Origin: Bradyrhizobium nitroreducens
GTDB lineage: Bacteria; Pseudomonadota; Alphaproteobacteria; Rhizobiales; Xanthobacteraceae
Assembly (NCBI RefSeq): GCF_002776695.1
Contig: NZ_LFJC01000003.1
Location: 893,588 to 957,587, forward strand
Length of the DNA stretch: 64,000 nt
Direction: 5' to 3'
The stretch's first letter is position 1; each line of letters opens with the position of its first letter. Both the position numbers and the translations under genes were made by a program. Below, one piece after another: positions 1-8,251 of this stretch. The notes below the pieces were generated by a model. That model saw only the letters and a program-made list of their open reading frames with translations. It was not told where the DNA came from and ran no database searches.

Positions 1-2
1 GC

Positions 3-1028
3 GCCTGGGACGACGTCAGGGCCGAGGCACAGCCGATCCTCGACATGATCGTCACCGACTCCAAGCTGGAAGACGCCACCCGTCCGGTGTTCCTCAATTT
101 CGCCGGCGACGTCGCGCCGGGCGAGCCGTTTGCGCATATGGTCGAGAACCGCCGCCTGATCGACGCGCTGACGGCGCGCGCCGAGGCCGAGGGCATCGAT
201 TTGCGTGCGACCACCGTCGCCTCCTATGACGCGCGCCCCGAAGGCATCGACGTGACGCTCGGCGACGGCAGCGTGATCGCTGCAAGTCTTTTGGTCGCCG
301 CCGATGGCGCGCGGTCAAAGCTGCGCGAGCGGGCGGGCATCGCGACCCATGGCTGGGAGTATGACCAGTCCGGCATCGTCGTCACCGTCGGTCACGAGCG
401 CGATCACGAGGGCCGCGCCGAAGAACACTTTCTGCCGGCGGGCCCGTTCGCGATCCTGCCGCTCTCGGGCAGGCGCTCCTCGCTGGTGTGGACCGAGCGC
501 CGCGCCGAGGCCGCGCGCATCATCGCGCTCCCCGATGAGGAATTCCACGCCGAGCTCGAGCAGCGCTTCGGCCTGCATCTCGGCGAGGTGAAGGCGCTCG
601 ACAAGCCGCGCGCGTTTCCGCTGTCCTATTTCGTCGCGCGCTCCTTCATCGCCGAGCGTCTCGCACTGGTCGGCGATTCCGCCCATGTCATCCACCCCAT
701 CGCGGGGCAGGGCCTCAACATGGGGCTGAAGGATGTCGCTGCGCTGGCCGAGGTCGTCGTCGACGCGGCGCGGCTCGGCATGGATCTCGGCGGCGCCGAC
801 GTGCTCGAGCGCTACCAGCGCTGGCGCCGCTTCGACACCATGGCGATGGGTGTGGCCACCAACTCGCTGAACTTCCTGTTCTCCAACCAGTCGACCTTGC
901 TGCGCACCGTGCGCGACATCGGCCTCGGCCTCGTCGACCGCGCCCCGCCGCTGAAGAACCTCTTCATCCGCCAGGCCGCAGGGTTGACGGGCGAAGTGCC
1001 GAGGCTGTTGAAGGGCGAGGCGTTGTAG
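3..1028 (+). CDS. UbiH/UbiF/COQ6-family FAD-dependent hydroxylase (5' truncated)
   Basis: The frame is open from the window edge, so the N-terminal FAD-binding glycine motif lies outside; the visible part is about 341 residues. The family (COG0654) uses NAD(P)H, O2 and FAD to hydroxylate an aromatic ring, and the homologues in this order act in ubiquinone biosynthesis at the inner membrane. Diagnostic is the second FAD motif LVGDSAHVIHPIAGQGLNMG near the middle of the visible part (about base 667), with GDSAH contacting the ribityl chain of FAD. The preceding segment with AADGARSKLRE is also typical. It converges on the Trm112-like gene, with a palindromic repeat between. The exact ring position hydroxylated cannot be read from the sequence. 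Confidence 0.88.
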   Translation, partial: AWDDVRAEAQPILDMIVTDSKLEDATRPVFLNFAGDVAPGEPFAHMVENRRLIDALTARAEAEGIDLRATTVASYDARPEGIDVTLGDGSVIAASLLVAADGARSKLRERAGIATHGWEYDQSGIVVTVGHERDHEGRAEEHFLPAGPFAILPLSGRRSSLVWTERRAEAARIIALPDEEFHAELEQRFGLHLGEVKALDKPRAFPLSYFVARSFIAERLALVGDSAHVIHPIAGQGLNMGLKDVAALAEVVVDAARLGMDLGGADVLERYQRWRRFDTMAMGVATNSLNFLFSNQSTLLRTVRDIGLGLVDRAPPLKNLFIRQAAGLTGEVPRLLKGEAL

Positions 1029-1056
1029 GCGGGACGCTGGCGCTACACCCTCCACT

Positions 1057-1099
1057 GTCGTCCCGTACAAGCGCGCCTGAGCGCGCGCCGATCCGGGAC
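1057..1099. repeat. Intergenic palindromic repeat (GTCCCG family)
   Basis: GTCGTCCCG, then GCGCGC, a short CTGA turn, GCGCGC and CCGGGAC form an imperfect hairpin between two convergent genes. Very similar elements recur at 13060, 17722, 22593 and 37351 in this window. It probably acts as a bidirectional transcription stop, which is inferred from position. Confidence 0.7.
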
Positions 1100-1142
1100 C
1101 CATACGCCGCAGCAAGAGTTTGGCGAAGACTCGGAGACGAGG

Positions 1143-1340
1143 TCAATCGATCTTGCGCGCCTCTTCCGGCAACATGATCGGAATGCCGTCGCGGATCGGA
1201 TAAGCCAGCTTGGCGCTGCGCGAGATCAACTCCTGCTTTGCAGAATCGAACTCCAGCGGGCCCTTGGTCAGCGGGCAGACCAGAATTTCCAGCAGCTTGG
1301 GATCGACGGTATTTTCGGGTCGTTCGGTGGACGTGTTCAT
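1143..1340 (-). CDS. Trm112 family protein (YcaR/UPF0434-like)
   Basis: 65 residues, the usual length for this bacterial family. It carries the conserved core [15 protein letters not shown] followed by [17 protein letters not shown]. Eukaryotic Trm112 is a small zinc-binding partner that activates several methyltransferases; the role of bacterial members is not settled. Only one of the usual cysteines (in LVCPLT) is present, so zinc binding is doubtful here. The start ATG was chosen where homology begins; a longer open frame upstream overlaps the TetR gene and is not coding. It lies 59 bases downstream of the TetR gene on the same strand. Confidence 0.88.
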   Translation of the reverse strand: MNTSTERPENTVDPKLLEILVCPLTKGPLEFDSAKQELISRSAKLAYPIRDGIPIMLPEEARKID

Positions 1341-1399
1341 CGGGGTCTCCGGCGGTCGGCTGCCTCTAGCACAGAAATTCGCGTCCGCCCATTGCGGGC

Positions 1400-1930
1400 T
1401 CACGCAGAGATCATCGCGAAGATCTCGTCGAGCAGGGCCTGCAGCCGCGCCTTCGGCACCGGCGCGCCCGACAGGACATGCCCGAGAAACGTCCAATAAA
1501 GGATCTGTGCGCGGGCCTGGGCCGTTGCTGCCTCGAGCCCAAGCTTTCCCAGCAGCCCTTCGATGTAATCGAGCCTGCGGCGGTCGATGGCGCGCACGGT
1601 TCCTTGTGCCGCCGCATCGAAGGCCGCCCAGCTGCGCACCGCGCGTTCGAGATCGAGGCGCGCGCCAAATGACCTGTGCAACAGTGCTTTCAGCGGCTCG
1701 CCGTCGGCGGCCTCGACGTCGGCGATGATCTGCTCCGCCGCAATCTCGCGCCAGCGCTTCAGCACGGCGGCATGAAACGCGGCCAGATCGGCGAAATGCC
1801 AGTAGAAGCTGCCACGCGACACCCCCATGGCCCTGGCGAGCGGATCGGCCTTCAGCGCGGTGAAGCCGCTCTCGGCCAGCGCCTTCAGCCCTTCCTTGAT
1901 CCAGTCGTCGGCGGAAAGCTGTTCGGTCAT
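1400..1930 (-). CDS. TetR/AcrR family transcriptional regulator
   Basis: 176 residues. The N-terminal helix-turn-helix spans about residues 20-50 ([25 protein letters not shown]), a clear TetR signature. The C-terminal ligand domain is diverged and gives no effector. The ATG was chosen because the helix-turn-helix then sits at the normal distance and GGGAA lies just upstream; an upstream extension would run through the operator region. It is divergent from a small membrane protein gene, and the 89-base gap holds two related palindromes overlapping a good promoter. It is therefore likely an autoregulated repressor of the divergent gene. Confidence 0.9.
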   Translation of the reverse strand: MTEQLSADDWIKEGLKALAESGFTALKADPLARAMGVSRGSFYWHFADLAAFHAAVLKRWREIAAEQIIADVEAADGEPLKALLHRSFGARLDLERAVRSWAAFDAAAQGTVRAIDRRRLDYIEGLLGKLGLEAATAQARAQILYWTFLGHVLSGAPVPKARLQALLDEIFAMISA

Positions 1931-1948
1931 TTCGGTTCCCAGATCCGA

Positions 1949-1966
1949 CCATACACTAGTGTATTG
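1949..1966. promoter_or_regulatory. Putative TetR operator 1
   Basis: Contains the perfect 14-base palindrome ATACACTAGTGTAT (1951-1964) inside CCATACACTAGTGTATTG. It abuts the -35 hexamer of the divergent promoter and lies 19 bases upstream of the TetR start codon. It shares the layout CCATACAC..TGTAT with the palindrome at 1994. Confidence 0.65.
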
Positions 1967-1992
1967 ACAGGCCGCGGGCCAGCACCTATGCC
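1964..1992 (+). promoter_or_regulatory. Sigma-70-like promoter for the divergent membrane protein gene
   Basis: TTGACA (1964-1969), a 17-base spacer and TATGCC (1987-1992). Transcription would begin near 1999, inside the second operator palindrome, so a bound repressor would block both the -35 and the start region. Confidence 0.55.
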
Positions 1993-1993
1993 A

Positions 1994-2011
1994 CCATACA
2001 CACATGTATGG
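1994..2011. promoter_or_regulatory. Putative TetR operator 2
   Basis: CCATACA (1994-2000), CACA, TGTATGG (2005-2011): perfect 7-base arms. It matches operator 1 in CCATACAC and TGTAT. It overlaps the predicted transcription start and ends at the ribosome binding site of the downstream gene. Confidence 0.65.
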
Positions 2012-2019
2012 AGACAACG

Positions 2020-2370
2020 ATGCGTGATCTCTTGCTCCAGTGCGCCGGCGTGCTGACTATCGTGGTGGCCCTCATCCACGGCTATCTTGGCGAAGCCAAG
2101 GTGTTCGCCCGCGCCCGCATCGAGCCGGAACGGCTCCGCACCCTGATCCGCCTGGTCTGGCAGGCCTCGACCATTGCCTGGATCGGCGGTGGCGTGCTTC
2201 TGATCGTGGTGCCCCGGATGCACTCGGAGCTGGCGCGTCACTGGATCGTTGCCACGATGGCCTGCGTGTTCGGTTTCTCCGCGCTCGCCAACGCATGGGC
2301 CACGCGCGGCCGGCACTTCGGCTGGATGGCTCTCAGTGCGGTCGTCGTCATGTCGGTTGCCGGATACTAG
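2020..2370 (+). CDS. Small integral membrane protein, TetR-linked
   Basis: 116 residues with about four hydrophobic segments: LLLQCAGVLTIVVALIHGY at the N-terminus, ASTIAWIGGGVLLIVV, WIVATMACVFGFSALANAW, and WMALSAVVVMSVAGY at the C-terminus. I do not recognise the family. GGAG at 2010-2013 is correctly spaced for this ATG, while an in-frame ATG at 2008 would fall inside the operator. Control by the divergent TetR protein is inferred from the shared palindromes, which suggests a stress- or substrate-inducible protein; no function is assigned. Confidence 0.75.
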   Translation: MRDLLLQCAGVLTIVVALIHGYLGEAKVFARARIEPERLRTLIRLVWQASTIAWIGGGVLLIVVPRMHSELARHWIVATMACVFGFSALANAWATRGRHFGWMALSAVVVMSVAGY

Positions 2371-2455
2371 ATGAGCATCCGTCCGTGAGGCGTAAGGCCG
2401 CAGCAGTGGCGCAAATCTGCCTTTGCCGCAGGGCGCGCTCACATTTTCGGTCACG

Positions 2456-2494
2456 TTAGAACTACTCTAATCTCAACAATAGAACTTATCTAAA
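2456..2494. promoter_or_regulatory. Two ICE-like (Irr box-like) repeats
   Basis: TTAGAACTACTCTAA (2456-2470) and TAGAACTTATCTAA (2480-2493) are near-identical direct copies, each a partial inverted repeat with TTAGA/TCTAA arms. They resemble the iron control element bound by Irr in Bradyrhizobium. They lie about 100-140 bases upstream of the PepSY protein start. The binding protein is inferred from motif resemblance only. Confidence 0.45.
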
Positions 2495-2594
2495 GCGCAG
2501 CATGCCCGTCACCGATTGACTTCACCACCCTCTTTGCTTCCTTCAGTCCCGCTTCGCGGCTCGCGTAGCGCGCACGACAAAGGAGGAGAGGTTC

Positions 2595-2873
2595 GTGAAG
2601 GTCATTCGTGTTGTTGCCATTGCACTGACGGTCGCGATGGGCATGGGGTCGGCGGCCATGGCCGACGGTTTCAAGGACTGCACCAAGCTCGACAAGGCGT
2701 CGTGGAAGCCGGCGAGTGAAGCCGAAGCCAAGGCCAAGGCGCTGGGTTACGAGGTGCGGCGCTCCAAGATCGAAGGCTCGTGCTACGAAGTCTACGGCGT
2801 CAAGGAAGGCAAGCTCTACGAGCTGTTCTACAGCCCCGAGGATCTCAGCCTGAAGCACACGATCGCCAAGTAG
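2595..2873 (+). CDS. Small periplasmic PepSY-like protein
   Basis: 92 residues starting at GTG, preceded by a very strong ribosome binding site (AGGAGGAGAGG at 2581-2591). Residues 1-23 are a signal peptide ending AMA-D. The mature part has the PepSY-like pattern in which a basic helix (SEAEAKAKALGYEVRRSKIEG) is followed by a strand CYEVYGVKEGKLYELFYSPEDLS, plus two cysteines that could pair. PepSY proteins often accompany membrane cytochromes or ferric reductases. Here a cytochrome b561-type gene begins 75 bases later in the same direction, so co-transcription is likely. Confidence 0.75.
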   Translation: MKVIRVVAIALTVAMGMGSAAMADGFKDCTKLDKASWKPASEAEAKAKALGYEVRRSKIEGSCYEVYGVKEGKLYELFYSPEDLSLKHTIAK

Positions 2874-2948
2874 GGCCTGACGTAGACGGCGCGGCGTGAT
2901 CTGCGCGAAGCGGGGCTTGAGGGTGGTCTTTGCTTGATTGAAGAAGCG

Positions 2949-3536
2949 ATGCCAGAAGCGCGCGGGGTATCCGACAGGACCCCCGCGGATCGAACTGCTT
3001 CGCGGACGGTCGCAGTTTGGGATCTCCCGCTGCGCCTCTGGCACTGGGCTCTCGCGGCCTGCGTTCTGGCCGCGTGGTTCACTCCGACGGTCTATGACCG
3101 GCTTCATCGTGTCGTCGGCTATGCGGTGCTGGGGCTTCTGGCTTTCCGCTTCGTCTGGGGCTTTTGGGGAAGCCGCTATTCGCGCTTCCGCATGATCAGG
3201 GCCAGGCTCCGCGCGGCACCGCGCTATCTCTGGAATCTGCGCCGCGGCATCACCGGCCGCTATATCGGGCTCAATCCCGCCGGCACGTTGATGCTGGTGG
3301 CGCTGCTGGCCTCGCTCACCGTCTCGGCGATCACAGGCGCGATGTCGGTCACCGTCACCTTCTTCGGCGTGTGGTGGGTCGAGGATACCCACCACTATTC
3401 ATCGGATGCGGTCATCGTCCTGGTGGTGCTGCATGTGCTGGGCGTGCTGTTGATGGGGCTGCTCCAGCGCGAGAGCCTGATCCGCGCGATGATCACCGGC
3501 CGCAAGCGCATTCGGGGGCATTCATCGGGGACGTGA
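2949..3536 (+). CDS. Cytochrome b561-type di-haem membrane protein
   Basis: 195 residues with four transmembrane segments (about residues 31-45, 55-72, 110-128 and 152-170). Likely haem-axial histidines are H32 in RLWHW, H53 in RLHRVVGY, and H147/H148 and H161 in DTHHYSSDAVIVLVVLHVLG, the arrangement of the b/b6 domain family that moves electrons across the inner membrane. The C-terminus is basic and cytoplasmic. A TTG at 2934 would add five residues; ATG is preferred. Together with the upstream PepSY protein and the iron-box-like sites, a role in ferric or haem reduction is a reasonable inference; the electron donor is unknown. Confidence 0.8.
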   Translation: MPEARGVSDRTPADRTASRTVAVWDLPLRLWHWALAACVLAAWFTPTVYDRLHRVVGYAVLGLLAFRFVWGFWGSRYSRFRMIRARLRAAPRYLWNLRRGITGRYIGLNPAGTLMLVALLASLTVSAITGAMSVTVTFFGVWWVEDTHHYSSDAVIVLVVLHVLGVLLMGLLQRESLIRAMITGRKRIRGHSSGT

Positions 3537-3554
3537 GTTTCGACACTCTCTCCT

Positions 3555-3585
3555 CGTCATGGCTTGGACAAGCCCGGGCATGACG
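3555..3585. repeat. Intergenic palindrome (CGTCATG..CATGACG)
   Basis: CGTCATGGCTTGGACAAGCC followed by CGGGCATGACG forms a hairpin between convergent genes. The same architecture appears at 51630. Confidence 0.65.
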
Positions 3586-3609
3586 GAGTTTGAGGCGGGC
3601 TTTGCGCCC

Positions 3610-4287
3610 TCACTGTAGCGGAGGATCGCCGCTGGTACGCTTCTTGGCGAGGTCCATCTCTGTCACGGCGATCAGGATCTCGGCGCGAGTCTTCAAATCA
3701 GGCGCTTCCAGCATGGCCTGCTTCTCCGCGGGGCCGTAGGGCGACATCATCGCCAGCGCGTTGACGAGCGCTTCGTTGGGCGCGCTTTCGACGCCTTCCC
3801 AGTCGACCTTGAGATTATTGGCCTTCAGAAAGTCCGCCAGCACGGACAGCAGCGCCTCGCGGTCGACCTCGTCCTCGCCCATGCGCGCGGTGAAGTCATT
3901 GGCGAAGGCGAAGAAATCCACCTTGCACTGCCGGTAGGCGGTGAGCACCTCGAGCTCCTCAATCACCTTGAAGCGCGAGACGCCGGTGAGCTCGAGGATA
4001 TAGCGGCCGTCGCCGGATTCGGCGAGCTGGGTGATGCGGCCGACGCAGCCGACGCGGAACAGCGTCGGCCTGTCGGAATCCTTCGGCGAGTGCGCGACGT
4101 CGGGCTGGATCATGCCGATCAGGCGATGGCCGTCGCGAAAAGAATCGTCGACCATCGCAAGGTAGCGCGGCTCGAAGATGTTCAGCGGCATCTGGCCGCG
4201 GGGCAGCAGCAGCGCGCCCGGCAGCGGAAACACCGGAATAATCTCCGGGAGGTCGGCGGGCCCGCGATATTCGATGTTGATCGGCAT
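3610..4287 (-). CDS. LON substrate-binding (LAN) domain protein
   Basis: 225 residues comprising the N-terminal domain of Lon protease without the ATPase or protease parts. It opens with EIIPVFPLPGALLLPRGQMPLNIFEPRYLAMV, the family hallmark, followed by the beta-rich GRITQLAESGDGRYILELTGVSRF and a C-terminal helical bundle. It is free-standing in many proteobacteria and presumed to bind protein substrates. The start was placed at MPINIEYRG, since residues further upstream are low-homology and overlap the thioredoxin gene. It lies 34 bases downstream of that gene on the same strand, suggesting a two-gene protein-quality operon. Confidence 0.92.
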   Translation of the reverse strand: MPINIEYRGPADLPEIIPVFPLPGALLLPRGQMPLNIFEPRYLAMVDDSFRDGHRLIGMIQPDVAHSPKDSDRPTLFRVGCVGRITQLAESGDGRYILELTGVSRFKVIEELEVLTAYRQCKVDFFAFANDFTARMGEDEVDREALLSVLADFLKANNLKVDWEGVESAPNEALVNALAMMSPYGPAEKQAMLEAPDLKTRAEILIAVTEMDLAKKRTSGDPPLQ

Positions 4288-4321
4288 CTGCCCCGGTCCC
4301 CCCTGGCCTTGCCAGTTCGCC

Positions 4322-5245
4322 TTACGAAAACAGGATCGTCGACAAACGCTTGCGTCCCTCGACGGTTGCATCATCCGCGCTGCCCCAGGCCTCGAAGAAC
4401 TGCACCAGCTGCTTGCGGGCGCCGTCATCGTTCCATTTGCGGTCACGTTTGACGATCTCGAGCAGCTGCGCGGTGGCAGCAGTGCGGTCGCCTTGCGCGT
4501 TGAGCGCGGTCGCCAAGTCGAATCGGGCCTGATGATCGAGTGGGTTTGCGGCGACTTTCTGTTCCAGCTCCGCGACCGGTCCGAGCGATTGGGCCTGCTC
4601 GGCGAGATCGATCGCGGTCTGCACCGCCTTCACCACGGGATCGTTGCGCTTGGATTCCGGCACCATGGCCAGCGTCTGCTTGGCCTGCTCCATCGCGCCG
4701 GAGACGGTGTAGCATTTTGCGAGCCCGGCAAGAGCGGCGATGTTGGTCGAATCGTACTGGAGCACCTCCGCATAGATCTGCGCGGCGGCTGCAGCGTCGC
4801 CCTCGGCCAGCACGGCCTCGGCCTCTTGCAGGATTTCAGCGATATTCGGTTCACCCGGCGCGGTCACGCCCTTGGTCAGCTTTTCGATGAAGGCGTTGAG
4901 CTGGCTCTCCGGCACCGCACCCATGAAGCCATCGGCCGGCTGGCCGTTGACGAAGGCGATCACGGCCGGAATCGACTGGATGCCCATCTGGCCCGGGATC
5001 GCCGGGTGCTGGTCGATGTTCATCTTGACCAGCTTGACCTTGCCCTTGGCGGCCCTGACCGCCTTTTCCAGCACGGGGGTGAGCTGCTTGCAGGGGCCGC
5101 ACCACTCCGCCCAGAAGTCGATCAGCACCGGCTGGCGCTTCGATTCCTCGATGACGTCCTTCACGAAGGTCTGGGTGGTGGTGTCCTTGATCAGATCGGC
5201 CGCTGCCGGGTTTGCGGCTCCGTTACCCTGGTCGATGATCGTCAC
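4322..5245 (-). CDS. Thioredoxin-TPR protein (CnoX/YbbN family)
   Basis: 307 residues. The thioredoxin fold spans about 25-130 with the active site WCGPC at 48-52 and the cis-proline loop QSIPAVIAF. The second half is a TPR-like helical region (IAEILQEAEAVLAEGDAAAAAQIYAEVL onwards). CnoX-type proteins protect aggregation-prone proteins and deliver them to GroEL or DnaK. Unlike E. coli CnoX (SXXC), this copy keeps both redox cysteines, so it may also act as an oxidoreductase. It is the first gene of an apparent operon with the LON-domain gene. Confidence 0.92.
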   Translation of the reverse strand: MTIIDQGNGAANPAAADLIKDTTTQTFVKDVIEESKRQPVLIDFWAEWCGPCKQLTPVLEKAVRAAKGKVKLVKMNIDQHPAIPGQMGIQSIPAVIAFVNGQPADGFMGAVPESQLNAFIEKLTKGVTAPGEPNIAEILQEAEAVLAEGDAAAAAQIYAEVLQYDSTNIAALAGLAKCYTVSGAMEQAKQTLAMVPESKRNDPVVKAVQTAIDLAEQAQSLGPVAELEQKVAANPLDHQARFDLATALNAQGDRTAATAQLLEIVKRDRKWNDDGARKQLVQFFEAWGSADDATVEGRKRLSTILFS

Positions 5246-5326
5246 GGCATCCCCTCGTCTGATGTCTGGAATGGCGGGTCTTTAGCACGTCGCCGCTCCC
5301 TATGCTTCGCTGTCGGCTCCTAAATT

Positions 5327-5344
5327 GGGCCGAATGGGCCGAAT
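5327..5344. repeat. 9-base tandem duplication upstream of tRNA-Gly
   Basis: GGGCCGAAT occurs twice head to tail (5327-5335, 5336-5344). The surrounding 100 bases are rich in related CCGATTCGG and CGATTCCGG words. No gene lies between the thioredoxin start and the tRNA; the tRNA promoter should lie here but was not pinned down. Confidence 0.5.
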
Positions 5345-5520
5345 TTCAATCCATCGGGACCGATTCGGCGGTTCCGGGGCGATTCCGGGCGATTTGGTCG
5401 CATTCGGGCTCCATATTGGGCCCCGGATTGCGCATCTATGCCGCCGGTAGCTGTTGCATTCCCTTCCCGCTTTTGGCATACGACAGCCGTTGCCGGCGCG
5501 TCACGCGACCGACACAGGAT

Positions 5521-5595
<75 letters not shown>

Positions 5596-5886
5596 ATTTT
5601 TCTCCGGCGAGAGAGCAAGTCCGCGATCGCGCACACGGTCTTCTCTTCGTTTTTCGGATTGGGCTTAGCCCAAGTTATACAGCGCCTTTCCCCGGCGACT
5701 ATCGAGGCAAAGACGAGTGCAGGTGTCGACGCGGAGGCTTGACCGCGTGCCCAACAATTAGATTGTCTTCGGCTTGTTTTGCAGAAGCGGCCCTCCCATC
5801 GACGCTCTACTAAATTCCACCTCCCCGGCATGCAACCAATGCGATAGTTTCATCGGTCGCGAGCTATTTTCGGTTCGGGGGATGGA

Positions 5887-7614
5887 ATGCCACAGCAGCT
5901 AAGCCTCATTGAAGCTCACGAAAGTAAACTCAACCAAATCTTTAGCGACGACTATGAATTTGAAATACCTTCCTACCAGCGGCCTTACGCTTGGGAGGAG
6001 CAACAAGCGCAAGAGCTGCTAACAGACTTTATTGAGGCAATGGACAATGGCGATGATGTCTATTTCCTCGGTAGCATCGTCCTCATCAAGGAGCCACATA
6101 AGCCCTTGTCTCGGGTAGTTGATGGCCAACAGCGTTTAACGACGCTGACGATCATTCTAAGCATTCTTCGCGATCTCACGACTGATCCTGAGATTCGAGG
6201 AACGAGGCGCGTCTATGTATATCAAAAAGCCAACCCTGACGGCGGCTCGGCAGAACGTTTTCGTCTGCTCCTGCGCCAGCGGGACCGGGCGTTCTTCCAA
6301 AAATATGTTCAAAACCCTGACGCGACGAATGCTCTTCCCGACCCAGATATTCTCGAAGGCAGCCAGCAGAACATCGCGCGCAACGCCATCCATCTGCGCG
6401 GCGAATTGTCGAAATTGAACGAAGATCGCCGCAACAAGCTGATCGCTTACCTAATCCAACGCTGTTATCTCGTGGTAGTCGCGGTGCCGACTGCCGAAGC
6501 GGCAAGGCGCATATTCACTGTCTTGAATGCGCGCGGGCTTGATTTAACCGCTACGGATATTCTCAAAGCGAATCTTCTGGAGCGCGCGGGTTCGATTCAC
6601 GAGAAAGATTTGGCCGAACGGTGGGAGACTGCGGAGTTAGCCCTCGGAAGAGACCGCATGGTCGAGCTGTTTGGGCACATTCGGACGATGTTTGAGCGCG
6701 ATAAGCCCCGCATCGCCCTCGAAGTGGGTTTCCCAAAGTTTGTTAGCACCTTCAACGGCAACGCTGAAAAGTTTGTTTCCGACACTCTTGAGCCGATTGC
6801 TGACGCAATGCTGCTGCTTAGTGACGGCGCTGCGATAAAAAAGCAATTCGGCGATGAAGCGGCAAAAGCGGTTCGCTCTCTCGATCGCATCGACAACAAA
6901 GATTGGTTGCCTCCCGTCCTGCTTCGCCTCTGGAAGCGCGCGAAAGGTGACCAAGCGGAGATAGCAAAATTTCTGATCGAGCTTGAGCGGCTGGCGTATT
7001 ATCTGTTTGTCACTCGAGCGGATATCAATACACGAATTGCCCGCTGCTCCGCCGTTATGGACGAATTCGACCCGCGAGCAGGTAGAGAAAAGCCTAAGGC
7101 CGGGCTAGCACTCGACCCGTCTGAGCAGAAAGAGTTTCTGGACGCACTATCCGGCCCGCTCTATCAGAAAGCGCGTGTTTGCAAGCCTGTTCTGCAACGG
7201 CTTGACGAAGCCCTCTCTGGCGGCGGGGCAAGCTATGACGAACTTGTTTCAATTGAACACGTGCTACCTCAGACGGTGACAGAAAAGAGTGAATGGGCAA
7301 CGCTATTCCCCAACGAAGCTCAACGAACAGAATGGACCCATCGGCTCGCGAACCTTGTGTTTTTGACGCGCCGCATCAACACTCGCGCTTCGAATTGGGA
7401 TTTTGACCGGAAGAAGATCGAATATTTCGCGTCTAAGGACGGTACCTCGCCATTTCCTCTCACCCAAGGCGTCTTGCAAGCAGCAAAGTGGAGCCCGGAG
7501 CATTTGGCTAAGCGGCAGGAGACGCTCATAGAAAAGCTTGCAACAGTCTGGGCCTTAGCGGAATCATCTGGCCAGGTAGCAAGCCAACCCAAAAAGGGGA
7601 AAGCGTCCGCCTAA
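5887..7614 (+). CDS. DUF262/HNH (GmrSD-like) nuclease
   Basis: 575 residues. The N-terminal DUF262 domain carries IPSYQRPYAW (27-36) and VVDGQQRLTTL (77-87), the nucleotide-binding ParB-like motif of GmrS. The C-terminal DUF1524 HNH nuclease carries SIEHVLPQ (455-462) and HRLANLVFL (485-493), the GmrD part. Fused proteins of this type are type IV restriction enzymes that cut glucosylated or otherwise modified phage DNA, or act in related defence systems. Codon use and base composition are clearly less GC-rich than in flanking genes, which together with the adjacent tRNA suggests acquisition by transfer. No partner gene overlaps it, so it probably acts alone. The target modification cannot be read from the sequence. 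Confidence 0.88.
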   Translation: MPQQLSLIEAHESKLNQIFSDDYEFEIPSYQRPYAWEEQQAQELLTDFIEAMDNGDDVYFLGSIVLIKEPHKPLSRVVDGQQRLTTLTIILSILRDLTTDPEIRGTRRVYVYQKANPDGGSAERFRLLLRQRDRAFFQKYVQNPDATNALPDPDILEGSQQNIARNAIHLRGELSKLNEDRRNKLIAYLIQRCYLVVVAVPTAEAARRIFTVLNARGLDLTATDILKANLLERAGSIHEKDLAERWETAELALGRDRMVELFGHIRTMFERDKPRIALEVGFPKFVSTFNGNAEKFVSDTLEPIADAMLLLSDGAAIKKQFGDEAAKAVRSLDRIDNKDWLPPVLLRLWKRAKGDQAEIAKFLIELERLAYYLFVTRADINTRIARCSAVMDEFDPRAGREKPKAGLALDPSEQKEFLDALSGPLYQKARVCKPVLQRLDEALSGGGASYDELVSIEHVLPQTVTEKSEWATLFPNEAQRTEWTHRLANLVFLTRRINTRASNWDFDRKKIEYFASKDGTSPFPLTQGVLQAAKWSPEHLAKRQETLIEKLATVWALAESSGQVASQPKKGKASA

Positions 7615-8115
7615 GGCCTACGACGAAATCGTCGAGCAACCGAAGGGCGGCAGGAATTGGGTGAATTTTCGCAGGCCTGCGGGCCACAGCGATCTCTGAC
7701 TTAATGTAGCGGTCGCCGTGACTCCGAACGATGTCTTTGTCTACGTGCTGCGGTCTCCGGCAATGGCGTGAATTTCGATCCCATCGAGAACGCCATCATC
7801 GGTCGCCCGCGCGCCATGATTGTGGACCGGGTGCTGGCCGTGCGCTTCAGGCGCGCTGCCTGCGCGAAAGCCGTCCGTGAAGTCTGATCCATTCGGGGAT
7901 TTCGCGGCGCGGCTATTTACGCGAAGTGGCAAAGCCGAAGTCCCCGACATCTGCACCGCTATTTCGCAGAATTCGATTTCGGCGCAGCAATTGCGTCGCT
8001 TTGGGTGTTGACGATCAGGCCCGTGCCGAGCCGGCGATCAAGGAGCTGCCGGCAAGCAGCTGCCCTATTGGGCCTCATTTCAGCAAAACGAATGCGGCAT
8101 AGATGGAGGCAATTT
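7615..8115. other. Gene-free stretch, probable degraded sequence
   Basis: No convincing gene. A 27-codon open tail directly after the nuclease stop, in another frame (7613-7699, reading KAYDEIVEQPKGGRNWVNFRRPAGHSDL), looks like the eroded end of a former gene. Other frames are short and broken. This fits decay inside an accessory patch. Confidence 0.4.
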
Positions 8116-8200
8116 CGGTTGCTCTAGAGCAACTGTACCGACGAGGAACAGTTTCTCCCTTGGTAGGGTGCGCAAATTTGCGCAGGCTTTCCCCCAGCCT
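8116..8200. repeat. Two 16-base perfect palindromes and a small hairpin
   Basis: GTTGCTCTAGAGCAAC (8118-8133, extendable by a G-U and a C-G pair on the + strand), TGCGCAAATTTGCGCA (8169-8184) and an AGGCT/AGCCT hairpin (8184-8200, loop TTCCCCC). The two palindrome centres are 51 bases apart. They could be hairpins of a structured RNA or binding sites; see also 8252-8385. Confidence 0.6.
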
Positions 8201-8251
8201 ATGGATTTAAAAACGCTTAAGAAAATCAGGTTTCGAAAAAAGATATCCCCA

